Shown here piece by piece: positions 1 through 7,848 of a DNA stretch of 64,000 nucleotides. Under the pieces are notes generated by a model, which saw nothing but the letters and a program-made list of their open reading frames with translations, searched no databases and was not told the DNA's origin. The DNA is from DASUAS01 sp963756895 (lineage in GTDB: Bacteria > Actinomycetota > Acidimicrobiia > IMCC26256 > DASPTH01): NCBI GenBank assembly GCA_963756895.1, contig CAVWPI010000004.1, positions 682,001 to 746,000 on the forward strand, written 5' to 3'. The position numbers and the translations under genes are program-made. How positions within the stretch are numbered: position 1 is the first letter of the stretch; each line of letters begins with the position of its first letter.

Positions 1-156
1 CTCGTGCGCGCGGCTGGCGTGACCGCCGGGTGGTTCGACGACGATCACGTCGGCGCCGAGGTCGCCGAGCATCTTGCCCGCGAGCGCGGCGTGCTCCGAC
101 GCCAGCTCCACGACCTGCAGCCCCTGCAGCGGACCCGGGGGCGTGTCGGGACTCAC
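1..156 (-). CDS. CaiB/BaiF family CoA-transferase, partial (N-terminus only)
   Basis: The first 52 codons of a second family III CoA-transferase; the rest lies beyond the window edge. It starts at a GTG that overlaps the stop codon of the upstream CoA-transferase by 4 bp (GTGA), which implies translational coupling. The N-terminus reads LQGLQVVELASEHAALAGK and then GADVIVVEPPGG, the usual start of this family (an 'LxGxRVLEL' strand followed by 'LGADVIKVEPP'). Family members move CoA between acyl-CoA and a free acid. Two such genes in tandem suggest a heteromeric enzyme or successive activation of pathway intermediates (inference). Confidence 0.85.
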   Translation of the reverse strand, partial: MSPDTPPGPLQGLQVVELASEHAALAGKMLGDLGADVIVVEPPGGHASRAHE

Positions 157-1385
157 ACCACACCGTCCGCAGTGAGCTGCTCGATCTCGGCGTCGTCGAG
201 GCCGAGCAACTCGGAGAACACCTGGTGGTTGTGCTCACCGAGGCAGGGACCGCCGCGCTCGATCGTCCAGTCGGTGTCGGAGAAGTGCAGCGGGATGCCG
301 TCGACGCGCACGTCGCCCATCTCGCGGTGGTGCGCGGTGGGCCAGAGTCCCCACTCGCTCGTCGCGGGGTCGTGGTCGATGCGGTCCTCCGGTCGGGCGA
401 CGACGCTCGCCGGCACACCGGCGGCTCGGAGCGACTCCGCGACCGCGAAGTGCTCGCGCGTGCGCGTCCACTCGCTGATGCGGGCGTCGAGTGCGTCCTG
501 CACCGCGGCGCGCTCGGCGAGGGTGTCGTTGCGCGGATCGGTGGCCCACGGCTCGTCGACCACCTTGGCCATCCGCTTCCAGTCGTCGTCGTCACGGCAC
601 ACGATGGCGACCCAGTTGTCGTCGCCCTCGGCGGGGTAGATGCCGTGCGGCACGCGGAGCGGCGCGTGGCTGCGGTTCGAGTCGGGCTCGCCGTCGCGCC
701 GCAGCGGGCGGTCGTTGACCGTGTAGTCGAGGAGGTCGGGACCGACCAGCGTGGTGCCCGCCTCGGTGCACGACATGTCGATCCACTGGCCCTCTCCGGT
801 GCGGTTGCGGTGGATCAACCCGGCGAGCACGGCGACGGCCATGATGTCGGCGCCCATGTGGTCCATGTACGAGTAGCCCCACCCGGCCGGCGCCTGGTCG
901 GGCAGCGCGGAGCTGAACGTGAGCCCGGAGACCGCCTGCACGATCGGGCCCCACGTCTTGAACGACGAGTTCGGGCCCCACGCGCCGAACCCGCAGTTCG
1001 ACACGTAGAGGATGTCGGGTCTGATCGCGCGCATCTCGTCGTAGGAGAAGCCCATGCGCGCCATCACCCCGGCCGCGAAGTTCTCGGTGACGACGTCGGA
1101 GATCGCGATCAGGTCGCGCAGCAGCTGCTTGCCGCGCTCCTGGCGCAGGTCGAGCGTGATCCCCAGCTTCTCGACGTTGTGGTTGTTGAAGCCACTGCCG
1201 AACTCGATGCCGCGCCGGTCGTCGACGAACGGCCCCGCGCCCCGCACGATGTCCCACGTGCCCTGCTTCACGGGGTCCTCGACCCGGATCACCTGCGCGC
1301 CCACCGCCGCGAGGTAGCGCGTGGCGCCGGCGCCGGCCAGCTGCCCACTCAGGTCGCAGATGCGGATGTGAGAGAGCGCGCCCAC
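153..1385 (-). CDS. CaiB/BaiF family III CoA-transferase
   Basis: A 410-aa protein of typical family length. It carries the N-terminal CoA/acid-binding fold (GAQVIRVEDP near residues 29-38) and the conserved segment GYSYMDHMGADIMA (residues about 169-182), where the Asp aligned with the catalytic aspartate of formyl-CoA transferase is expected. The GTG start follows directly on the TGA of the P450 gene, and its own stop overlaps the next CoA-transferase. It likely activates an acid substrate as a CoA thioester in the degradative operon with the P450 and the molybdenum hydroxylase. The substrate cannot be told from the sequence. Confidence 0.9.
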   Translation of the reverse strand: MGALSHIRICDLSGQLAGAGATRYLAAVGAQVIRVEDPVKQGTWDIVRGAGPFVDDRRGIEFGSGFNNHNVEKLGITLDLRQERGKQLLRDLIAISDVVTENFAAGVMARMGFSYDEMRAIRPDILYVSNCGFGAWGPNSSFKTWGPIVQAVSGLTFSSALPDQAPAGWGYSYMDHMGADIMAVAVLAGLIHRNRTGEGQWIDMSCTEAGTTLVGPDLLDYTVNDRPLRRDGEPDSNRSHAPLRVPHGIYPAEGDDNWVAIVCRDDDDWKRMAKVVDEPWATDPRNDTLAERAAVQDALDARISEWTRTREHFAVAESLRAAGVPASVVARPEDRIDHDPATSEWGLWPTAHHREMGDVRVDGIPLHFSDTDWTIERGGPCLGEHNHQVFSELLGLDDAEIEQLTADGVV

Positions 1386-2609
1386 TCAGCGCACCCGGAT
1401 GGGCACCGAGGTGTAGCCGCGCACGGTCGACGTGTGGATGCGTTCCAGGCGGCTCTCGTCGATCTCCCACGTGGGGTACCGCTTCAGCGTCTCGTGCAAC
1501 GCCACGCGGCCTTCGAGCCGTGCCACTGCGGCGCCGATGCAGAAGTGCGCGCCGTACCCGAACGCAAGTTGCCGGTCGATGTCGCGGTGGATGTCGAACC
1601 GGTCGGGGTCGGGGAAGTGGCGCTCGTCGCGGTCGGCTGCGCCGTTGAGCAACGAGATGCGCGCGCCCTGCGGGATGGTGACCCCGTGCAGCGTCACGTC
1701 GCGCGACACCCACCGCGATTGCACGGGCGACGGCGCTTCGTAGCGCAGCAGCTCTTCGACCGCGTTCCCGAGCAACGACGGGTCGTCGACGAGCTCCTGG
1801 CGCTGGTCGGGGTGCTGCGCCAGCGTCACCGCGGCGAAGCCGAGGAGTCGGGCGACGGTCTCGGTGCCGGCGAGCGCGATGAGCTGCACGAAGCCGAGGA
1901 TCTCCTCGAGCGTGAGCGTGCGGGTCTTCCCGTCGTCCTCGATCTCCGCGTGCACGAGTCCGGTGAGGAGGTCGTCCTGCGGGTCCTTGCGGCGTTGCTC
2001 CATGAGCTCGGGGATGATGGCGAAGGCCTCCTGGCCGATCTCGCCGGTCTTCGTCACCATCGACGACATCGAGCCCATGCCGCCCTGGTGGGTGTCGCCC
2101 TCGTCGACGTGCAGGGTCTTGTTGGCGAGCTCGCGGAACTGGTCGGCGTGGCCGTCCGGGTACCCGACGAGGGCGAGGATCACCGTGGGCGGCAGCAGGC
2201 CCGCGAACGCACCGACGTAGTCGAACTCGTCCTGGCCGTCGACGGTGTCGAGGAATTCCCCGCAGAGCAACCCGACGCGACGTTCGAGATCGGAGATCGC
2301 ACGCGGCGTGAAGGCCCGGGCCACGAGCTTGCGCAGGCGCGTGTGCTCGGGCGGATCCTTCATGATCATCATCGGTATGTTCTCGTAGGGCTCGGGTGTG
2401 ATCATCTCGAGGACGATGCCGTGGCCCGACTTGAACGTCTCGGTGTCGACGAGCCCGTTGAGGACGTCGTCGTAGCGGCTCAGCGCGTAGAAGTCGTGCT
2501 GCTCGTTGTGGTAGACGGGCGCTTCGTCACGGAGCCGACGCCACACCGGATACGGGTCGGCGTCGATCGTGTAGTCCCACGGGTCGTAGTAGACGTCGGT
2601 GACGGTCAT
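1386..2609 (-). CDS. Cytochrome P450
   Basis: A 407-aa soluble bacterial P450. The I-helix oxygen-binding motif AGTET is at residues 248-252, the K-helix ExxR (EELLR) at about 285-289, and the heme-ligand loop FGYGAHFCIG at 350-359 with Cys357 as the thiolate ligand. No membrane anchor is seen, as is usual for actinobacterial class I P450s that take electrons from a ferredoxin. No ferredoxin or reductase gene is adjacent, so the redox partner is elsewhere. It lies 57 bp downstream of the molybdenum hydroxylase gene and abuts the CoA-transferases, so it probably hydroxylates an intermediate of the same pathway. Confidence 0.95.
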   Translation of the reverse strand: MTVTDVYYDPWDYTIDADPYPVWRRLRDEAPVYHNEQHDFYALSRYDDVLNGLVDTETFKSGHGIVLEMITPEPYENIPMMIMKDPPEHTRLRKLVARAFTPRAISDLERRVGLLCGEFLDTVDGQDEFDYVGAFAGLLPPTVILALVGYPDGHADQFRELANKTLHVDEGDTHQGGMGSMSSMVTKTGEIGQEAFAIIPELMEQRRKDPQDDLLTGLVHAEIEDDGKTRTLTLEEILGFVQLIALAGTETVARLLGFAAVTLAQHPDQRQELVDDPSLLGNAVEELLRYEAPSPVQSRWVSRDVTLHGVTIPQGARISLLNGAADRDERHFPDPDRFDIHRDIDRQLAFGYGAHFCIGAAVARLEGRVALHETLKRYPTWEIDESRLERIHTSTVRGYTSVPIRVR

Positions 2610-2665
2610 GGCCCGAGCGTACGCGCGCCCGGCGGGTGCCGGTCTGATCTCGCCCCGACGAGTCC

Positions 2666-5011
2666 CTACGAGCCCGTGAGGGCGCGCACGATGGTGTCGG
2701 GGTCGAGCGGCTGGTCGGTGACGATCACGCCGTGCTGGGCGAGGGCGTCGGCCACCGCGTTGAACACCGCCGCGGGCGCCGCGATGGCGCCACCTTCACC
2801 GACGCCCTTGTAGCCCCCGACGGTGGCTGCCGGCGACTCGATGTGGAACGTGTCGATGACGGGGATCTCGTGCACGGTGGGGAGCAGGTAGTCCATGAAC
2901 GTCGACGCCAGGGGGTTGCCGTCGTCGTCGTAGACGTTGTGCTCGTAGAGCACACCGCCGATGCCCTGGGCGACGCCGCCGTACACCTGGCCGTCGACGA
3001 TGCTCGGGTTGATCATGCGACCACAGTCCTCCGACACCACGTAGCGCAGGATCTCGACCTTCCCGGTGGCGGGGTCGACCTCGACGATCGCCCCGTGGGC
3101 GGCGTTCGACCACATGCCGTCGGGCGCGACGCTCCGGTGCACGACTTCGAGCGTGCGGTCGAGCTCGGGCGGCAGGGTGCCCGACTGCTGGTACGCCGCC
3201 CACGCCACCTGCGCGACCGGCACCGACTTGGTGGGCGTGCCCTTCACCGACACGACACCTTCGACGACCTCGAGGTCGTCGGGTGAAGCTTCGAGCAGGT
3301 GCGCGGCGATGGCGACCACCTTGTCGCGCAGGAGCAGCGACGCCTCGGTGACGGCCTGGCCGATCATCGGGCCGCTGCGGCTCCCGCCGGTGCCCGGCCC
3401 GAAGGGCGCGCTCTCGGTGTCGCCCTGGCGCACCGTCACGTCGGCATAGTCGACCCCGAGGTTCTCGGCCACGAGCTGGGCGGTGGTGGTCTCGAGTCCC
3501 TGGCCGTGCGCGCCGGAGCCGATGAACACCTCGACCCGACCGTTGGCGTGCATGCGGATGTTCGCGGGATCGGTGGCGTACGCGCCGACGTTGGTCTGCG
3601 GCTCCACGTAGACCGCGAGGCCGATGCCCCGGTACCGGCCGTCGGCGGTGACCTTCGACTGCTCGGCGCGGAACGCGTCGTACCCGAGCTCGGTCGCGAC
3701 CTGCTCGAGGGTCTCCGCGGGCGTGACGAGCTGGATGTTCATGCCGCCCGGGCACATGTAGGGCAAGTCGGAGGTCTGGAGGATGTTGCGACGACGGAGC
3801 TCGAGCGGGTCGAGCCCGATCTCGCGCGCGACGCGGTCGAGCATCTCCTCGCGTGCGGTGGTCTCCATCATCCACGGGCCGCGGTACGCGGCGCTCCCGC
3901 AGGTGTTGGTGTACACGGTGGTGCTCGACCATCCGAGGTGCTGCACCTTGTAGGGACCGGTGAAGAGCATGCCGACGAGCGGGCCGGCGGAGCCACCCGG
4001 CATCGGGAACGCGCCGGCGTCGTCGAAGTGCGCGATGTCGCAGGCCTGGATGATCCCGTCGGCGTCGACGCTCATGGTCGCGTCGACGCGCTCCTGACGC
4101 GCGTGCGCCGACGCGATGAGGTTCTCGCGGCGGTCTTCGGTCCACTTGATCGTGGCGTTGAGCATGTGCGCCGCCATCACGATGGTGATCTCGTCGCGGC
4201 CCACGAACGACTTCAGGCCGAAGCCGCCGCCGACGTCGCCGATCTGCACCCGGACGTTGTTCTCCGGCACCCCGGTCGCGCGCGAGAACGCCAGGCGCGC
4301 TTCGTGCGGGTTCTGGCTCGCGTGCCACACGTCGAGGCGCTGGTCGTACGGCTCCCACCTCGCGGTCACCGCGCGGCACTCCATCGGCACCGCGCTGTAG
4401 CGGTGCTGCACGAAGCTCTCCGACACCTTGTGGGTTGCGCTGTCGAGCGCCTCGCGACCCTCGTCGCTCAGCGGGACGGCCATCTCCATGAGCACGTTGT
4501 TGGGGCGGTTCGGATGGATGAGGTCGTCACCCGCGAGCGCGGCGTCGTAGGTGAGGATGGGTTGACGCGGCTCGTAGTCGATCTCCACGAGCTCGGCCGC
4601 GTCTTCCGCGAGGTAGCGGCTCTCGGCGACGATCAGCGCGACCGGATCGCCGACGAAGCGCACGTCGTCCACCGACAACGGGAACATCGGCGACATGAAC
4701 TCCTCGGCGCCCTGGAACATCGACGGGTACATCGAGACCGCGACCCGCGGGTTGAGGTCTTCGCCCGTGAGCACGGCGACGACGCCCGGAAGTGCGCGCG
4801 CCGCGCTGACGTCGAGGTTCGTGATCTTCGCCCGTGCGAGGTCGCTGCGCACGAAGTGCGCGTGCAGCATGCGCGGGAGATCGATGTCGTCGGTGTAGCG
4901 ACCGCGACCGGTGAGGAGGCGGGGGTCCTCTTTGCGGGGGACGGCCTGTCCGACGAAGCGACCGGCGGCCGTTGGGTTGGGGAGGCGTGTCGGTGGGGTC
5001 GGCGTGGCCAT
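2666..5011 (-). CDS. Xanthine-dehydrogenase-family molybdopterin-binding (catalytic) subunit
   Basis: A 781-aa molybdenum hydroxylase large subunit (CoxL/aldehyde-oxidase family). Landmarks are GRGRYTDDI near 35-43, the molybdopterin loop GGGFGLKSF at 261-269, the active-site loop AYRGPW at 375-380, and the catalytic Glu in VGEGGA at about residue 739. The loop is not the AYxCSFR of true (form I) CO dehydrogenase, so CO is an unlikely substrate; an aldehyde or a ring compound fits better. The usual FAD (medium) and 2Fe-2S (small) subunit genes are not adjacent. Instead a 114-aa unknown gene lies 1 bp upstream. Confidence 0.92.
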   Translation of the reverse strand: MATPTPPTRLPNPTAAGRFVGQAVPRKEDPRLLTGRGRYTDDIDLPRMLHAHFVRSDLARAKITNLDVSAARALPGVVAVLTGEDLNPRVAVSMYPSMFQGAEEFMSPMFPLSVDDVRFVGDPVALIVAESRYLAEDAAELVEIDYEPRQPILTYDAALAGDDLIHPNRPNNVLMEMAVPLSDEGREALDSATHKVSESFVQHRYSAVPMECRAVTARWEPYDQRLDVWHASQNPHEARLAFSRATGVPENNVRVQIGDVGGGFGLKSFVGRDEITIVMAAHMLNATIKWTEDRRENLIASAHARQERVDATMSVDADGIIQACDIAHFDDAGAFPMPGGSAGPLVGMLFTGPYKVQHLGWSSTTVYTNTCGSAAYRGPWMMETTAREEMLDRVAREIGLDPLELRRRNILQTSDLPYMCPGGMNIQLVTPAETLEQVATELGYDAFRAEQSKVTADGRYRGIGLAVYVEPQTNVGAYATDPANIRMHANGRVEVFIGSGAHGQGLETTTAQLVAENLGVDYADVTVRQGDTESAPFGPGTGGSRSGPMIGQAVTEASLLLRDKVVAIAAHLLEASPDDLEVVEGVVSVKGTPTKSVPVAQVAWAAYQQSGTLPPELDRTLEVVHRSVAPDGMWSNAAHGAIVEVDPATGKVEILRYVVSEDCGRMINPSIVDGQVYGGVAQGIGGVLYEHNVYDDDGNPLASTFMDYLLPTVHEIPVIDTFHIESPAATVGGYKGVGEGGAIAAPAAVFNAVADALAQHGVIVTDQPLDPDTIVRALTGS

Positions 5012-5012
5012 G

Positions 5013-5357
5013 TCAGCGCGCCGCGAGGCGGTCGCGCACCCACTGCAGGCTGTTGGGCCCCTTCTCCATCACGCCGTCCCAGCCGGCGAGCAGCTGGTCG
5101 ATCTCGGCGCGGGTGGCGACGGTGCCGAGGATCTCGACCGTCACCAGCTCGGTGGGCAGGTCGTCCACCCGGGTGTCGCCGACGGGATCCATCTCCACCG
5201 ACCCGGCGGGCTCGGCCATCGCGTAGAGCTCGCCGGTGGCGGCGACCCACGAGAGCTCGGTGCGCATGCCGCCGGCATCCGACCACTCGCGACCGAACTC
5301 GATCTCCTCCGACTCTCGGCGGCGGGGATCGGCGTCGTAGAACTCTTCGATGTCCAT
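5013..5357 (-). CDS. Unknown 114-aa protein between oxidoreductase and molybdenum hydroxylase genes
   Basis: The ATG at 5357 is chosen because it follows the stop of the upstream oxidoreductase by 2 bp; a longer reading would overlap that gene. The protein is acidic and soluble, with no signal peptide or membrane segment. It begins MDIEEFYDADPRRRESEEIE and has a C-terminal helical part with GWDGVMEKGPNSLQWVRDR. I do not recognise the family. It has no cysteine cluster or nucleotide motif, so it does not replace the missing Fe-S or FAD subunit. Its position, spaced 2 and 1 bp from its neighbours, suggests a structural or maturation partner of the hydroxylase (inference). Confidence 0.75.
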   Translation of the reverse strand: MDIEEFYDADPRRRESEEIEFGREWSDAGGMRTELSWVAATGELYAMAEPAGSVEMDPVGDTRVDDLPTELVTVEILGTVATRAEIDQLLAGWDGVMEKGPNSLQWVRDRLAAR

Positions 5358-5359
5358 GG

Positions 5360-6241
5360 TCACCTTCGGGTCAGGCCCACCAGGGCCGGTGCGAGCGCCC
5401 GCCATTCTGCCCGGGGGACGTCCGTCCGCTCGGCACCGGTGACCGCCTGGACGCACACGTGGTCGGCGCCGGCGTCGAAGTGGGCCTGCACCCGGGCCGT
5501 GATGGTGGCCTCGTCGCCCCACACCACGACGTGGTCGACCAGTCGGTCGCTCCCGCCGTCGGCGAAGTCGTCCTCGGTGAACCCGAGCCGGCGCCAGTTG
5601 TTCACGTAGTTCGGGAGCTGGAGGTACACGCTCAGGCCCTCGCGGGCGACCGCGCGGGCCTTGGCGGCGTCGGTCTCGAGCACCACGTGCTGCTCGGGCG
5701 CGAGCAACGGACCTTCGCCGAGCTCGGCCCGGGCGACCGCGGTGTGCTCGGGCGTCACCAGGTAGGGGTGCGCCCCTGCGGCGCGGTCGCGGGCGAGGCC
5801 GAGCATCTTCGGGCCGAGAGCAGCCAGCACCCGCCGGTCACTCGGGACGGTGGGGGAGACGGCGTCGAGCTCGTCGAGGTAGGCGCGCGTCTTGGCCAGC
5901 GGCTTGGTGTACTCGCCCGGGTGGCTGGAGTCGATAAGGAGGTGGTGGCTGACGCCGATGCCGAGGAGCGTGCGGCCCGCGAAGTCGGCCTCGAGCGCGG
6001 CGAAGCCGTCGCCCACCTCCGACGCGCTGTGCATCCAGAGGTTGAGGATCCCGGTCGCCGCGACCAGCGTGGTCGTCGCGTCGAGGAGCTCGCGGAGCGC
6101 GCCGAACACGTCGCCGCCGACGTCGGGGATCCAGGCCGCGGTGTACCCGAGCTCCTGGAGCTCCGCAGCTGCTTCGCGCTTCTCGCCCGCGTCGCCGTAG
6201 CGCAGCTCACCACTCCAGATGCCGATCCCACTGAGGTCCAT
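5360..6241 (-). CDS. LLM class (luciferase-like) flavin/F420-dependent oxidoreductase
   Basis: A 293-aa TIM-barrel enzyme of the luciferase-like monooxygenase family, probably the F420-using branch common in actinobacteria. It starts MDLSGIGIWSGELRYGDAG and contains LGYTAAWIPDVGGDVF, then LVAATGILNLWMHSA and GRTLLGIGVSHHLL, the expected order of barrel strands. The ATG at 6241 is the first start that avoids overlap with the divergent SDR gene. It is the first gene of the minus-strand catabolic operon, 2 bp from the next gene. Likely role: oxidation or reduction of a pathway intermediate. Confidence 0.88.
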   Translation of the reverse strand: MDLSGIGIWSGELRYGDAGEKREAAAELQELGYTAAWIPDVGGDVFGALRELLDATTTLVAATGILNLWMHSASEVGDGFAALEADFAGRTLLGIGVSHHLLIDSSHPGEYTKPLAKTRAYLDELDAVSPTVPSDRRVLAALGPKMLGLARDRAAGAHPYLVTPEHTAVARAELGEGPLLAPEQHVVLETDAAKARAVAREGLSVYLQLPNYVNNWRRLGFTEDDFADGGSDRLVDHVVVWGDEATITARVQAHFDAGADHVCVQAVTGAERTDVPRAEWRALAPALVGLTRR

Positions 6242-6252
6242 CACCCCATCCT

Positions 6253-6292
6253 CCACCAAGTTGCGTGACTCGGGCACATCTGGTGTGCCCGA
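6253..6292. repeat. REP-like palindromic element in divergent promoter region
   Basis: Lies between the divergent oxidoreductase and SDR genes. A perfect 9-bp hairpin (TCGGGCACA, loop TCTGG, TGTGCCCGA; 6270-6292) is preceded by CCACCAAGTTGCGTGAC. The ACCAAG plus GTTGCGT(G/C)AC combination recurs in the palindrome inside the fused transporter gene at 9800-9866, which suggests a dispersed palindromic family. It could equally be an operator for the divergent genes. Confidence 0.5.
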
Positions 6293-6328
6293 TCCGTGGA
6301 ACCTCGATGGTGAGCGGTCCGATCCCGG

Positions 6329-6334
6329 TAGGGT
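6329..6334 (+). promoter_or_regulatory. -10 box (TAGGGT) of a near-leaderless SDR promoter
   Basis: TAGGGT fits the actinobacterial TAnnnT -10 consensus and ends 7 bases before the ATG at 6342, the spacing expected for a leaderless transcript. No clear -35 or Shine-Dalgarno sequence is visible. Confidence 0.5.
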
Positions 6335-6341
6335 GCGCGCC

Positions 6342-7079
6342 ATGACCGACTTCGAGGGGAAGACGGCTGTCGTCACCGGCGCGGCCTCAGGGATCGGGCG
6401 CGCCACCGCCAAGGCGCTCGCCGACGCGGGAGCGACCGTCACGCTGCTCGACGTGAACGACGAGCTCGGCGCGAGCGCCGCCGACGCCGCCGACGCCGCC
6501 GGCGGCACCTACGTGCACCTCGACGTGTCGAACCCCGACGAGTGGCGCTCGCTGTTCGCGTCGTTCGACCGCATCGACCTGCTCCACCTGAACGCGGGCA
6601 TCTACGACACCGCGTTGGCCGACATCACCACCATCTCCGACGCCCGCTACCGGGACTACACGGGCGTGAACGTCGACGGCGTGTTCTTCGGGCTCCGCGA
6701 GGCGATCCCGTTGCTCGAGGTGGCGCAGGGCGCAGTCGTGGTCACCTCGTCGATGGCGGGGATCATGCCGCTGCCGGCCAACCCGCTGTACGCGCTCACC
6801 AAGTGGTCGCTCATCGGCTTCGTCCGCAGCGTCCACGGCGAGCTCGAACGGCGTGGCATCCGCATCAACGCGCTGTGCCCGGGCGCGGTCGCGACCCCGC
6901 TGATGGGCGACGACCCGCACACCTGGTTCGGGGAGCGCGGCATCGTCGCCTACGAACCCGAAGACCTCGCCGCGACCGTGGTGGAACTGCTCGCCTCCGA
7001 CCGCAGCGGCGAGGCGGTGCTGCACCGCCCGCCGTGGCCACCCGAGGTGTTCGAGTTCGCGAGGCTGCCCGAGCACTGA
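6342..7079 (+). CDS. Short-chain dehydrogenase/reductase (SDR)
   Basis: A 245-aa classical SDR. The NAD(P)-binding motif TGAASGIG is at residues 12-19, LDVND at 36-40 (an Asp after strand 2, which usually favours NAD), LNAGIY near 83-88, the catalytic Ser at about 136-137 (VVTSSMAG), and the YxxxK pair Tyr150/Lys154 (YALTK). The ATG at 6342 is chosen because it sits 7 bases after a TAGGGT box and directly before the glycine motif. It is transcribed away from the catabolic operon and is followed 16 bp later by the LivF gene. Substrate unknown. Confidence 0.93.
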   Translation: MTDFEGKTAVVTGAASGIGRATAKALADAGATVTLLDVNDELGASAADAADAAGGTYVHLDVSNPDEWRSLFASFDRIDLLHLNAGIYDTALADITTISDARYRDYTGVNVDGVFFGLREAIPLLEVAQGAVVVTSSMAGIMPLPANPLYALTKWSLIGFVRSVHGELERRGIRINALCPGAVATPLMGDDPHTWFGERGIVAYEPEDLAATVVELLASDRSGEAVLHRPPWPPEVFEFARLPEH

Positions 7080-7095
7080 CGGGCCGGCGGACGCG

Positions 7096-7848
7096 ATGGA
7101 CCAGTCGACCGCGCCGCGGCTCCGGATCCGGGGTCTCGACGCCGGGTACGGGCGGGTGCAGGTGCTCTTCGGCCTCGACCTCGACGTCGCGCCGGGCGAG
7201 GCGGTCGCGGTGCTCGGTGCCAACGGTGCGGGGAAGACGACGCTGCTCGCTGCGGTCAGCGGCCTGCTGCGGCCGACCGCGGGCACCATCGCCCTCGACG
7301 GTGACGACCTCGGCCACGACAGTGCGGAGGCGCGGGCCCGGCGCGGCGTGGTGCAGGTGCGCGGCGCCGACGTGTTCGAGGGGCTCACGGTCGAGGAGAA
7401 CCTGCGCGCGGCGTTGGTCGCGCATCCCGAGGCGCGGCGCGACGCGGCGGCACGCATCGCCCGGGTCTACGACGTGTTCCCCGCGCTCGTCCCGCACCGC
7501 AAGCAGGACGCGGCGTCGCTCTCGGGCGGCGAGCAGCAGATGGTGGCGCTCGGCAGCGCGCTGCTGTTCGAGCCGCGCCTGCTGCTGGTCGACGAGCTGT
7601 CGCTGGGGCTCGCGCCGCTCGTGGTGCAGCGTCTCCTCGACGTCCTGAGCGCGCTGCGCGACGACGGTCAGGCCATGGTCGTGGTCGAGCAGTCGCTCGC
7701 GGTCGCCGCCCGACTCACCGACCGCGTGGTGTTCGTCGAGAAGGGGAGCATCCGCTTCGACGGCGCGCCCGCCGACCTGACCGCCGACGATGAGTTGGCT
7801 CGCGCGGTGTTCCTGGGGGGACCCCCGACGCCGAACGAGCCGTCGTGA
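7096..7848 (+). CDS. livF: Branched-chain amino acid-type ABC transporter ATP-binding protein (LivF-like)
   Basis: A 250-aa cytoplasmic ATPase. Walker A GANGAGKTT is at 41-49, the signature LSGGEQQ at 142-148, Walker B LLLVDE at 162-167, followed by the LivF-type LSLGLAP. Its stop overlaps the GTG of the next gene by 4 bp. With the fused permease/ATPase downstream it forms the energy-coupling pair of a HAAT-type importer. The family moves branched-chain amino acids, amides, urea or other small organics, so the substrate is open. No periplasmic binding protein gene is nearby. Confidence 0.92.
   Translation: MDQSTAPRLRIRGLDAGYGRVQVLFGLDLDVAPGEAVAVLGANGAGKTTLLAAVSGLLRPTAGTIALDGDDLGHDSAEARARRGVVQVRGADVFEGLTVEENLRAALVAHPEARRDAAARIARVYDVFPALVPHRKQDAASLSGGEQQMVALGSALLFEPRLLLVDELSLGLAPLVVQRLLDVLSALRDDGQAMVVVEQSLAVAARLTDRVVFVEKGSIRFDGAPADLTADDELARAVFLGGPPTPNEPS

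Noticed and set aside
2666..5011. Annotation as true CO dehydrogenase (CoxL form I)
   Set aside because: The active-site loop is AYRGPW, not AYxCSFR, and CoxM/CoxS genes are absent.
30..6268. Long open frames on the plus strand (927 and 989 codons) opposite the catabolic operon
   Set aside because: They mirror real minus-strand genes with clear catalytic motifs; high GC keeps the opposite frames open. Their translations are low-complexity Arg/Val/His-rich.
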